DNA of 64,000 nucleotides from Novosphingobium sp. MD-1 (GTDB lineage: Bacteria > Pseudomonadota > Alphaproteobacteria > Sphingomonadales > Sphingomonadaceae): NCBI RefSeq assembly GCF_001014975.1, contig NZ_BBXA01000030.1:451501-515500 (forward strand), given 5' to 3'. The translations under genes and the position numbers were made by a program. The notes under the pieces are model-generated. The model did no database searches. It had not been told where the DNA came from and saw only the letters and a program-made list of their open reading frames with translations. Numbering within the stretch: the first letter of the stretch is position 1; each line of letters starts with the position of its first letter. Positions 7,251-15,305 of the stretch are shown one piece after another.

Positions 7251-7940
7251 ATGGCGGTGATCGACAAGTCGGTGGCTTCGGTGCGCGCGGCAGTGGCCGA
7301 TATCGGCGATGGCGCGTCGGTGATGATCGGCGGCTTCGGTACAGCCGGCATGCCGGACGAACTGATCGAAGCGCTGATCGATCGTGGCGTGGGCGACCTT
7401 ACCATCATCAACAACAACGCCGGCAATGGCGAGACCGGGGTGGCCGCGCTGATCAAGGCCGGGCGCGTGCGCAAGATCATCTGCTCGTTCCCGCGCCAGT
7501 CGGATTCGCATCATTTCGACGCGCGTTACCGCGCCGGGGAAATCGAGCTGGAACTGGTGCCGCAAGGCAACCTTGCCGCGCGGATCCAGGCGGCCGGGGC
7601 CGGGCTGGGCGCGATCTTCACGCCCACCGGCTATGGCACGCTGCTGGCCGAAGGCAAGGAAACGCGCCGGATAGACGGGCGCGATTATGTGCTGGAATAT
7701 CCGATCCACGCCGATTTCGCGCTGATCAAGGCGCACCGCGCCGATCGCTGGGGCAACCTCGTCTATCGCAAGACCGCGCGCAACTTCGGCCCGATCATGG
7801 CGATGGCGGCGCGTACCGCGATCGTCCAGGTCGACGAGATCGTGCCGCTGGGATCGCTGGACCCGGAAACGGTGGTGACGCCGGGGATCTTCGTCCAGCG
7901 CGTCGTTGCGCTTGGGGCCTCTGTCGCGCGCGCGGCTTGA
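7251..7940 (+). CDS. pcaI: 3-oxoadipate CoA-transferase subunit A
   Basis: Alpha subunit (229 residues, usual length) of the heterodimeric succinyl-CoA:3-oxoadipate CoA-transferase, which activates 3-oxoadipate in the beta-ketoadipate pathway for aromatic compounds. The start at 7251 follows GGGAG and gives the family N-terminus MAVIDKSVASVRAAVADI. The GASVMIGGFGTAGMPDELI loop and the later TPTGYGTLLAEGKE and NFGPIMAMAA segments are typical of CoA-transferase family I subunit A. pcaJ follows 16 bp downstream. The related acetoacetate enzyme (ScoA) is similar, but the PcaR-like regulator next door favours PcaI. Confidence 0.87.
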   Translation: MAVIDKSVASVRAAVADIGDGASVMIGGFGTAGMPDELIEALIDRGVGDLTIINNNAGNGETGVAALIKAGRVRKIICSFPRQSDSHHFDARYRAGEIELELVPQGNLAARIQAAGAGLGAIFTPTGYGTLLAEGKETRRIDGRDYVLEYPIHADFALIKAHRADRWGNLVYRKTARNFGPIMAMAARTAIVQVDEIVPLGSLDPETVVTPGIFVQRVVALGASVARAA

Positions 7941-7956
7941 ACGGAAGGAAGCAAGC

Positions 7957-8598
7957 ATGAAGCGTCTCGACCGCGATGCGATGGCCGCAAGGGTGGCCCG
8001 CGACATCCCCGAAGGGGCCTACGTCAATCTTGGCATCGGCCTGCCGACCCGCGTGGCCGATTTCCTGCCGGTCGACCGGGAGGTGGTGCTCCAGAGCGAG
8101 AACGGGTTGCTCGGCATGGGGCCGGCGCCTGCGGCCGGGGACGAGGACCCGGAACTGATCAACGCGGGCAAGCAGCCGGTCACGCTGCTGGCGGGCGGCG
8201 CGTTCTTCCACCATGCCGACAGCTTCGCGATGATGCGCGGCGGACATATCGACATCTGCGTGCTGGGCGCGTTCCAGGTCTCGGTGCATGGCGATCTCGC
8301 CAACTGGCACACCGGCGCGCCGGGAGCGATTCCGGCGGTGGGCGGGGCGATGGATCTCGCCATCGGCGCCAAGCGCACGTTCGTGATGATGGACCTGCTG
8401 ACGCGCGAGGGGCAGAGCAAGCTGGTCGAGGCGTGCAGCTATCCGCTCACCGGCCTCGCCTGCGTATCGCGCATCTATACCGACCATGCCGTGTTCGATG
8501 TGGGGCCGGAAGGGGCCTCGGTCGTGGAGATGATCGACGGGCTCACGCTCGATGCCTTGCAGGGGCTGACCGGCGTGCCGCTGCGCATGGATGCCTAG
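7957..8598 (+). CDS. pcaJ: 3-oxoadipate CoA-transferase subunit B
   Basis: Beta subunit (213 residues) that carries the active-site glutamate: SENGLLGMG at residues 47-55 contains the Glu (E48) that forms the glutamyl-CoA intermediate. Other family segments are GIGLPTRVADFL, AGGAFFHHADSFAMMRGGHID and the C-terminal VEMIDGLTLDALQ. A clear ribosome-binding site (GGAAGGAAG) precedes the ATG. Its 3' end overlaps by four bases, on the opposite strand, the end of the PepSY gene. Confidence 0.88.
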   Translation: MKRLDRDAMAARVARDIPEGAYVNLGIGLPTRVADFLPVDREVVLQSENGLLGMGPAPAAGDEDPELINAGKQPVTLLAGGAFFHHADSFAMMRGGHIDICVLGAFQVSVHGDLANWHTGAPGAIPAVGGAMDLAIGAKRTFVMMDLLTREGQSKLVEACSYPLTGLACVSRIYTDHAVFDVGPEGASVVEMIDGLTLDALQGLTGVPLRMDA

Positions 8599-9644
8599 CG
8601 CACCCGTCTCCGGAACCAGAACGTCCACACCGCCAGGCTGCCCAGCAGCGCCAGGCCGAGTCCCACGAGGGTCATGACCAGCCGGTAGGCAAGGCCGCCG
8701 ACCTTGGCGGCGTGGAGCGGATACACCTGGTTGAACATCCGTGCGCCGGCGGGCAGGTCCAGCGCATCGCGCGAGCCCAGCATACGGCCCGTCGCGGCGT
8801 CGAACCATACCATTGACCGGCCGTTGGGCAGCCATTCGTCCGCCCGTTTCATGCGGATCGCGATGGGATCGCCGGGCTTGCGGGGCAGGGAAAGGATGCG
8901 CAGGCGCGCGTCGGGAAACCGCGCTTGCGCCTGTTCGATCATTGCGTGCCAGTCCGGCCGCGCGGCGAGAGGGCCGCTGGCGAGTTTGGGCGGCTTCAGG
9001 GAAGCCTCGATCGCGGAGGGCGGGGAGAAGGGCCAGAGCACCAGTCCGGCGACGGGCCGGAACACCATCATCGTTCCCGTCAGCGTTGCCAGCAGCAGCA
9101 ATGGCGCGATCACGATGCCCAGATCGCGGTGATGCCACAGGATGGCGGCGCGCGACAGGCGCGAAGGCAGCAGCCGCCAGCGAAACGTCCGGCGTGTCCG
9201 CCACCACAGGATCGTGCCCGAGACGACGAAGAAAACGCCGGCCAGCCCCGTGATGCCGATTACGGTTTCCCCGGCGTCCCCGGAGAACAAGTGGTGGTGC
9301 AGGTCGAACAGCCAGAGTTCGGGCCGCTGCCACTGGCTGTCCCAGCGGGTAACAATGTGCCCCGATTGATCGGCATAGGCGCCGGCATCGCCGCGACCGC
9401 GCAACTGTATCAGCCCGAACCGTTCGCTGGCGTAGATCAGCGCTTCTCCGCCGCGCGGGGCCGGCAGCAGCCGTCCGGTTGCCAGCGCGATCCGGGCGGG
9501 ATCGCTCACCAGCGCATCGCCGGCGTGGGGCAGGGCGATCCAGTCCTCCTTGTGGACCAGGATCGCGCCCGACAGGCCCAGCACGGCCAGCACCAGGCCG
9601 AGCAGGCCACCGGTCCAGCGGTGGAGCAGATCGAGCCACTTCAT
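8595..9644 (-). CDS. PepSY-associated membrane protein
   Basis: A 349-residue inner-membrane protein of the PepSY_TM family. The start at 9644 (MKWLDLLHRWTGGLLGLVLA) lies four bases after the stop of the TonB-dependent receptor, so the two form an operon. A membrane helix near residues 10-32 is followed by a periplasmic PepSY-like domain, HLFSGDAGETVIGITGLAGV with a second helix, helices near 180-210 and a final helix before the RRRVR end. Such proteins often sit beside siderophore receptors, where some act as ferric-siderophore reductases. A reductase role here is inference; no haem-binding arrangement was verified. Confidence 0.75.
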   Translation of the reverse strand: MKWLDLLHRWTGGLLGLVLAVLGLSGAILVHKEDWIALPHAGDALVSDPARIALATGRLLPAPRGGEALIYASERFGLIQLRGRGDAGAYADQSGHIVTRWDSQWQRPELWLFDLHHHLFSGDAGETVIGITGLAGVFFVVSGTILWWRTRRTFRWRLLPSRLSRAAILWHHRDLGIVIAPLLLLATLTGTMMVFRPVAGLVLWPFSPPSAIEASLKPPKLASGPLAARPDWHAMIEQAQARFPDARLRILSLPRKPGDPIAIRMKRADEWLPNGRSMVWFDAATGRMLGSRDALDLPAGARMFNQVYPLHAAKVGGLAYRLVMTLVGLGLALLGSLAVWTFWFRRRVR

Positions 9645-9648
9645 CGCG

Positions 9649-11802
9649 TCAGAACCGGTAGTCCCAGCCCAGCGTGAAGGCACGGCCGCGTCCCGCGAAG
9701 TAAAAGAAGTTGTCGGTCGGGCGCGTGGTATCGCTGGCGTAGTCGATATACTGCTTGTCGAACAGGTTCTGCACGCTCAGCGTCCATCCGCCGATCGCGG
9801 TCTGATAGCGCAGGCTCGCGTCGGTCAGGGTGTAGCCGCCGAAATCGTTGCGGGGATCGCGCGCAAGGCCCTTGAAGGTGCGGGCGAAATAGACCTGGGT
9901 CTGCACCCGCGCGCTGATCGGGCCGCGCACGTAGCTGGCGGCCAGGTTCAGGCGGTCGGGCGAGATGTTGGCGCCATCCAGATCGCTGTCGACCTTGCCG
10001 TCGTTGTTGGTGTCCGACCGGCCGATCAGGTGCGCGTAACCCAGCGACAGCTTCAGTCCGTCGATCGGCATCTGCACGCCGAGATTCAGCTCCAGCCCCT
10101 GGATCTCGACGCGCTGGCGCTGCACGTCGAAGATCCCGTCCGGCCGCTGGACGAGAAGCTGGCCCTCCTTGCTGGTCGACCAGAAGTAGGTGACGCTGCC
10201 ATCCAGCGGGCCGCGCTTTACCTCGATCCCGATCTCCCGGTTGTTGGACACGATCGGCCTGATGTTAAGATAGGTGTCGATCGCGATCCCCGGCTTGTTG
10301 ATGGCGCGGGTAACCCGGCCGACATCGGGGACGGTGAAGCCTTCGGCATAACTCGCATAGGCGCGGATGCCGGGCCAGGGTTCGATGATCACGCCGCCGT
10401 TGAGCAAGGCATCGGAAAAGCGCGGGCTGCCGCCTTTCACGAACGTGCGGTTGGAGGTGGCGAGCGTGGTGAAATCGTCGATGGTGATCCGCACATCCTC
10501 GTAGCGGACGCCCCCCGCAAATCGCAGCTTGCCATCCAGCAGCTTCAGGTTGAGCTGGCCGAACGGTGCGAAGCTGCGGAAATCGGTTGGCGGCACCCAG
10601 ACGCGGTTGGTGGCGATCAGGCGCTGTTCGGTCTTGTCCCACAGGGCATCGAAACCGACGATCGCGGTCAACGCCTCGAAGCCGGGCACCGGCCGTTCGT
10701 AGCTGATTTTGCCGCCGATCTTGCGCGACCGGTTCTGCGACTGGTCGAACAGGGTGCCGACCGGCGCGATCAGCGCGTCCTGGAATGTAGCCTGCGGCGT
10801 GGGCTCTCCGCCGAAGGTGTCGCGGCTGCGGTTGAAGAACACCTGGCTGACGAAGTTGCCGCCCCACAACGCCGTGTCGGTGATCGACAGCGCCACGCTT
10901 TCCGTGCGGTTGGCGGCAGGCTTGCCGGGGGGTGTGCCGGGCGTGGCGCTGGTCGGCAGGCCGGCGGCGCGGTTGCCCTGCACGGCCACGTAGTCGCCAT
11001 CGCCCTTCAGTTCGTAGCGGCTGGCGATCAGGTCGATCCGCCCGGTCGAGGACAAGGCGTAGCCAAACCGCCCGAACAGCGAGAGCGTGCGCGAATCCTG
11101 CGTTTCGCCTTGCGTCAGGTTGATGCCGGTGCGGCGTCCCTTTCCGTCATAGAACACGCCGCGCTTGTCGTAGGTGGCGCCCACTGTCGCGTCGAAACGT
11201 CCCGCCTTGTATTGCAGCAACCCCGCGACCTTGCCGCCGAAGCCATCGCTTTCGAAGCCGTCGCCGCTGGTTCCCTGCACCAGCACCCGGCCGCCCAGCC
11301 CATCGGCCTGGGGTGCGCCGACGGTTACCTGGTTGACGATTCCGCCGGTGCCGCCGATGCCCTGCAGCGCGTTCGAGCCGTAGATTACTTCCACCCGGTC
11401 GACGAAGAAGCCGTCGATGGTGAAGCCGTCGCGGCTGCCGTCGCGCAGCGGCGTGGATTGGGGAATGCCGTTGATGGCATAGAGCGGCGAACGTCCGCGC
11501 AGCGTTTCGCCCGCCCCGGAGAGCTTCTGCCGCGTGGGCGAGAACGACGGGATCAGCGTGGCGACAGCATCGGTGACCGAACCGGATATGGCTATCTGCT
11601 GTTCCAGAGAAGCCTTGTCGATCACCTCCACGGTGAGGGGCAGGGCATTGGGCGGAAGGATCGTGCGCGCGGCCGTAACAACGATCTGGGTGTCGTCGGG
11701 TTCACCACCGGTTTCCGCGGACGCCGTTTGCGGCAGCGATAGCGTCCCTCCTGCCAAAGCGAGAACGGAAACTTTGAAACCTGCCTTGGCCCTGATCGAC
11801 AC
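9649..11802 (-). CDS. TonB-dependent receptor, probably for iron
   Basis: A 717-residue outer-membrane receptor with a signal peptide (cleavage near ASAETGG), the plug domain at about residues 40-155 (IVVTAARTILPPNALPLTVE; VEVIYGSNALQGIGGTGGIV) and a 22-strand barrel ending in aromatic F (LGWDYRF). It imports a metal chelate with energy from TonB-ExbBD. Iron is the likely cargo because a Fur-box-like palindrome lies about 60 bp upstream and a PepSY membrane protein follows in the same operon. The ligand cannot be fixed from sequence. Confidence 0.82.
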   Translation of the reverse strand: MSIRAKAGFKVSVLALAGGTLSLPQTASAETGGEPDDTQIVVTAARTILPPNALPLTVEVIDKASLEQQIAISGSVTDAVATLIPSFSPTRQKLSGAGETLRGRSPLYAINGIPQSTPLRDGSRDGFTIDGFFVDRVEVIYGSNALQGIGGTGGIVNQVTVGAPQADGLGGRVLVQGTSGDGFESDGFGGKVAGLLQYKAGRFDATVGATYDKRGVFYDGKGRRTGINLTQGETQDSRTLSLFGRFGYALSSTGRIDLIASRYELKGDGDYVAVQGNRAAGLPTSATPGTPPGKPAANRTESVALSITDTALWGGNFVSQVFFNRSRDTFGGEPTPQATFQDALIAPVGTLFDQSQNRSRKIGGKISYERPVPGFEALTAIVGFDALWDKTEQRLIATNRVWVPPTDFRSFAPFGQLNLKLLDGKLRFAGGVRYEDVRITIDDFTTLATSNRTFVKGGSPRFSDALLNGGVIIEPWPGIRAYASYAEGFTVPDVGRVTRAINKPGIAIDTYLNIRPIVSNNREIGIEVKRGPLDGSVTYFWSTSKEGQLLVQRPDGIFDVQRQRVEIQGLELNLGVQMPIDGLKLSLGYAHLIGRSDTNNDGKVDSDLDGANISPDRLNLAASYVRGPISARVQTQVYFARTFKGLARDPRNDFGGYTLTDASLRYQTAIGGWTLSVQNLFDKQYIDYASDTTRPTDNFFYFAGRGRAFTLGWDYRF

Positions 11803-11863
11803 CGTACTTGTCCCCCGTTTGGCTCGCGATGATCGAGGGGCGCGTTATCAATCTCGACTAAGT

Positions 11864-11882
11864 AATGCAACTCATTCGCATT
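11864..11882 (-). promoter_or_regulatory. Fur-box-like palindrome
   Basis: On the minus strand the 19-mer AATGCGAATGAGTTGCATT is a near-perfect inverted repeat. It differs at two positions from AATGCGAATGATTCGCATT, a form common in Fur-regulated proteobacterial receptors. It lies 62 bp before the receptor start, in the expected promoter region, so iron repression of the receptor-PepSY operon is likely. Confidence 0.6.
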
Positions 11883-11974
11883 AAAAAGAATCGACGCCCA
11901 CGACACATCGCGGCCGCGGATGAGGCGGCCGTAGTGGCGGAGGTGGTGAAGGGGCGGGGGCTGGCCTGTGTGCT

Positions 11975-12240
11975 AGGTCGTAAACTCATAATCAGCAGGC
12001 TCGAGGTTTGAAGAAAAATGGCCCGGCGCAAGGAGGAGGGGTGAAGGAATATGTCGATATTTCAAGCCGCTCCGACGCTGCGCTGGGCCATTTTGGTCAA
12101 ATCCCGGCGGGACGTCCAAATGGCTTCCATCTCGAACCGAAAGGCGCTTGCAAAGGCAACCAGCCTTCGCGGCGCGCATTTCGGCCCGATATGTTCGCCA
12201 TTTGGACGCCTCGATCCTGCTGATTATGAGTTTACGACCT
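11975..12240. mobile_element. MITE-like non-coding element with 32-bp terminal inverted repeats
   Basis: The terminal inverted repeats, 11975-12006 and 12209-12240, match at 31 of 32 positions and begin AGGTCGTAAACTCATAATC. Two further inverted repeats lie in series inside: 12015-12030 with 12079-12094 (15 of 16), and 12113-12124 with 12197-12208 (12 of 12). No open frame in it looks like protein. The size and repeats fit a non-autonomous element moved by a transposase elsewhere. No flanking target duplication is clear. It fills the gap between the receptor promoter and the dienelactone hydrolase gene. Confidence 0.7.
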
Positions 12241-12266
12241 GATGCCACGATCGGCCGCGCCGGAGT

Positions 12267-12986
12267 TCAGCCGGTCCGTTCGCCCCAGACTTCGGATAGC
12301 AGCGAGAGCATTGCCGCCCAGCTCTGCCTGTCCGCGCTGGCATCATAGCCGATGGCCGGGATTCCACGCGCGTCACTGTCCGGATCGGTGAAGCCGTGCT
12401 TGGCGTGGGCGTAGGCATGAAAGTGCCAGTCGGCATGGGCGCCGTCCATTTCCTCCCAGAACGCCAAAACCTGCGGTCGCGGCACCAGCGGGTCCTTGTC
12501 GCCGTGGCAGATCAGGATGCGGGGGCGGATCGTGTCACCAGGTTGAGCCGGGCGCCCGGTCGCCAGGACGCCGTGGAAACTGACGACGACGTCCAGGTCT
12601 GCCCCGTCGCGCGCCAGTTCGAGCGCGGCCTGCCCGCCCATGCAGAAACCGATCGCGCCGACCGGCAGATCGGCGGCCGCCTCGTGCGCGCGCAGCGTGG
12701 CCACCGCCGCGGCGATGCGGTCGCGATAATGCCGCACATCGGCGCGCAAGGTTTCCGCCAGGGCGTGCGAAGCGGCGAAGTCAGCCACGGGCTGGCCGTA
12801 GAAGTCCGCGATCAGCGCCACGTAGCCGGCATCCGCCAGCATCTGCGCGCGCCGCTCCATCGGTGCGTTCACGTTCATGATCGTGGGAAAGAGCACGATC
12901 GCTCCGCGCGCCGGCCCCGCCGGCCGGGCAAGCCAGCCGGTGAGCACGGTATCATCGTGATGGTAGCGGACTTCCTCCAGCGCCAT
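12267..12986 (-). CDS. dienelactone hydrolase family protein
   Basis: A 239-residue alpha/beta hydrolase. The nucleophile elbow GFCMGGQ carries Cys115, with Asp in GDKDPLV (near 163-165) and His197 in AKHGF, the Cys-Asp-His triad of dienelactone hydrolases rather than the Ser triad of ordinary esterases. The start at 12986 lies four bases after the cysK stop, so it is probably co-transcribed with cysK. Classic members open dienelactones in chloroaromatic degradation, but many homologues have other ester or lactone substrates. No chlorocatechol genes are nearby, so the substrate is open. Confidence 0.8.
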   Translation of the reverse strand: MALEEVRYHHDDTVLTGWLARPAGPARGAIVLFPTIMNVNAPMERRAQMLADAGYVALIADFYGQPVADFAASHALAETLRADVRHYRDRIAAAVATLRAHEAAADLPVGAIGFCMGGQAALELARDGADLDVVVSFHGVLATGRPAQPGDTIRPRILICHGDKDPLVPRPQVLAFWEEMDGAHADWHFHAYAHAKHGFTDPDSDARGIPAIGYDASADRQSWAAMLSLLSEVWGERTG

Positions 12987-12990
12987 CGTC

Positions 12991-13908
12991 TTACTCCGGC
13001 AGGAAATCGGGAACGGAAAGATAGCGTTCGCCGGTATCGTAGTTGAAGCCCAGCACGCGGCTGCCGGCGGGAAGGTCCGGCAGCTTCTGCGCGATGGCGG
13101 CAAGCGTCGCGCCCGAGCTGATACCCACGAGCAGGCCTTCGACGCTGGCCGAACGGCGCGCCCATTCCTTGGCGTCGCCGGCATCGACCTGGATCGCGCC
13201 GTCAATCGACTGGGTGTGGAGGTTGCCGGGGATGAAGCCCGCGCCGATCCCCTGGATCGGATGAGGCGCCGGCTGTCCGCCGGAAATGACCGGCGAGAGC
13301 GCCGGCTCGACGGCATAGGCCTTCAGCGCGGGCCAGGTCTTCTTCAGTTCCTCGGCCGAACCCGTCAGGTGGCCGCCGGTGCCCACGCCGGTGATCAGCA
13401 CGTCGATCGGCGTATCGGCGAAGTCCTTCAGGATTTCCTGCGCGGTGGTGCGGGCGTGGACGGCGACGTTGGCCGGATTTTCGAACTGCTGCGGAATCCA
13501 TGCGCCCGGCGTTTCGGCAAGCAGCTGGTTCGCGCGTTCGATCGCGCCCTTCATGCCCTTTTCGCGCGGGGTAAGGTCGAATGTCGCGCCATAGGCGAGC
13601 ATCAGCCGCCGGCGTTCGATCGACATCGATTCGGGCATGACGAGCACGAGCTTGTAGCCCTTCACTGCTGCCACCAGCGCCAGGCCGATACCGGTGTTGC
13701 CCGATGTCGGCTCGATGATCGTGCCGCCCGGCTTCAGTTCGCCGCGCTGCTCCGCATCCTCGATCATGGCCAGCGCGATGCGGTCCTTGATCGATCCGCC
13801 CGGATTGGTGCGCTCGGCCTTGACCCATACCTCGTGGTCCGGGAACAGGCGCGAAAGGCGAATGTGCGGCGTATTGCCGATGGTGGCGAGAACGCTGTCG
13901 GCTTTCAT
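12991..13908 (-). CDS. cysK: cysteine synthase A (O-acetylserine sulfhydrylase)
   Basis: A PLP enzyme of 305 residues that makes cysteine from O-acetylserine and sulfide. The PLP-binding Lys41 is in NPGGSIKDR; the substrate loop [14 protein letters not shown], the phosphate-binding [10 protein letters not shown] and the [10 protein letters not shown] segment are all intact. Length and motifs fit CysK rather than cystathionine beta-synthase, as no C-terminal regulatory domain is present. It sits between an MFS transporter (stop three bases before its start) and a dienelactone hydrolase, all leftward. Confidence 0.9.
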   Translation of the reverse strand: MKADSVLATIGNTPHIRLSRLFPDHEVWVKAERTNPGGSIKDRIALAMIEDAEQRGELKPGGTIIEPTSGNTGIGLALVAAVKGYKLVLVMPESMSIERRRLMLAYGATFDLTPREKGMKGAIERANQLLAETPGAWIPQQFENPANVAVHARTTAQEILKDFADTPIDVLITGVGTGGHLTGSAEELKKTWPALKAYAVEPALSPVISGGQPAPHPIQGIGAGFIPGNLHTQSIDGAIQVDAGDAKEWARRSASVEGLLVGISSGATLAAIAQKLPDLPAGSRVLGFNYDTGERYLSVPDFLPE

Positions 13909-13911
13909 GGT

Positions 13912-15249
13912 TCAGGTTCCTTCCTTGACATGGTCCGCCTCGGCCTGTGCCGTCGGAGGGGGAGTTTCATATCTACGATACTGTGGCGCAAAGGTCCGCG
14001 CGTTTTTGAGTTCCGGGAACAGCACGGCCCACAGCGCGGTGATCGCGATCGCGCCCGCGCCGCCGAACACCACCGCGCCGGTGGCCCCGAGCAGCGCGGC
14101 GGCAATGCCCGACTGCATCTCGCCCAGCTCGTTGGACGCGGAGATCGCAAGGCCCGATATCGCCGAAACGCGGCCGCGCACTTCATCGGGTGTGTTGAGT
14201 TGGACCAGCGTGTTGCGGATGAACACCGAGATCATGTCGCCCATGCCAAGGCAGGCAAGCAGGGTCAGCGACAGGTAGAAATTGCGCGACAGGCCGAACG
14301 CGGCGGTAGCCAGGCCATAGGCGACGACGCCCCAAAGCATCTTCACGCCCACGTTGTGCCGAATCGGGTATTTCGACAGCAGGATCGCGACGGCGGCGGC
14401 GCCGAAGGCCGGCGCGGCGCGCATCAGGCCCAGCCCGTCCGCGCCAACCGGATGGCCGTCCACGAACAGGATGTCGCGGGCGAACACTGGAAGTAGCGCG
14501 GTCGCGCCGCCCAGCAGGACCGCGAACAGATCAAGCGTCACACAGCCAAGCAGGAACCGCTCGTTCCACACATAGGTCAGTCCCTCCAGAATCTGGCGCA
14601 GCGGGTGCCGGTCGCGATTGCCTGGCGGCGGGGGCAGCGGGCGGATGCGGAAAAGCGAGAACGCGCCGATCAGCAGCAGGGCAACGGAGGTCCAGTACGG
14701 CGCGGTTGGCGCCAGCGAGAAAAGGATGCCGCCCAGCGCGGGGCCGGTGACGGATCCGATCTGCATGGCCAGCGCGTTGATCGCGATTGCCTTGGGCATG
14801 AGGTCGGCCGGAACGATGTTCGGCGCGATCGATGCCATCGCCGGGGCGATGAACACGCGCGCGGTGCCATGCAGCGCGCCCAGCGTGAACAGCAGGGGTA
14901 GCGAAAGGAGGTCCAATTGCGTCGTCAGTGCGAGCGAACCAGCGACCAGCAGGTCGATCAGGCTGGCCAGCGCGGCCACGTTGCGCCGATCGAACCGGTC
15001 CGCCAGAACACCCGCGACAGGCGTCAGCAGAAACACCGGCAGGAACTGGACGAGGCCGAGAATGCCAAGCTGAAACGCGGCATGGCCGATGCTCATGCCG
15101 TATTGCGCGCGCGCCACGTCATAGAGCTGATAGCCCAGCACCACGACCATGCCGGACGTCGCGATGACCGAACACAGGCGCGCCAGCCAGAAGCGCCTGT
15201 AATCCGGAATGGCGATCGGCGAACGGGGAGTCTCGGGAGAGGAAGTCAC
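13912..15249 (-). CDS. MFS transporter (EntS-like, MFS_3 family)
   Basis: A 12-helix major facilitator of about 445 residues from the GTG at 15249; a TTG at 15288 would add 13 unlikely basic residues. The loop between helices 2 and 3 has the signature GVLADRFDRRNVAAL, and the C-terminal half repeats it weakly. The closest type I recognise is the MFS_3 group, which contains the enterobactin exporter EntS and other efflux carriers. It lies just upstream of cysK in the same direction. With two TonB receptor genes nearby a siderophore-export role is possible, but no siderophore synthesis genes are seen. Confidence 0.8.
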   Translation of the reverse strand: MTSSPETPRSPIAIPDYRRFWLARLCSVIATSGMVVVLGYQLYDVARAQYGMSIGHAAFQLGILGLVQFLPVFLLTPVAGVLADRFDRRNVAALASLIDLLVAGSLALTTQLDLLSLPLLFTLGALHGTARVFIAPAMASIAPNIVPADLMPKAIAINALAMQIGSVTGPALGGILFSLAPTAPYWTSVALLLIGAFSLFRIRPLPPPPGNRDRHPLRQILEGLTYVWNERFLLGCVTLDLFAVLLGGATALLPVFARDILFVDGHPVGADGLGLMRAAPAFGAAAVAILLSKYPIRHNVGVKMLWGVVAYGLATAAFGLSRNFYLSLTLLACLGMGDMISVFIRNTLVQLNTPDEVRGRVSAISGLAISASNELGEMQSGIAAALLGATGAVVFGGAGAIAITALWAVLFPELKNARTFAPQYRRYETPPPTAQAEADHVKEGT

Positions 15250-15305
15250 GCGGCTGGAATGGCAGCGAGACTTCCTCTTGCCAAGCAAGCAAATCTCGTA
15301 AGCGG

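Noticed and set aside
9550..11742. A 730-codon open frame on the + strand opposite the TonB receptor
   Set aside because: It is the antisense shadow of the receptor gene in high-GC DNA; its translation is Arg/Gly/Ala-rich with no domain. The same holds for long antisense frames at 15522-17483, 33604-35772, 37397-39781, 40283-42604 and 49689-52100.
11973..12248. Open frames inside the MITE-like element
   Set aside because: They run through the inverted repeats and show no transposase or other domain.
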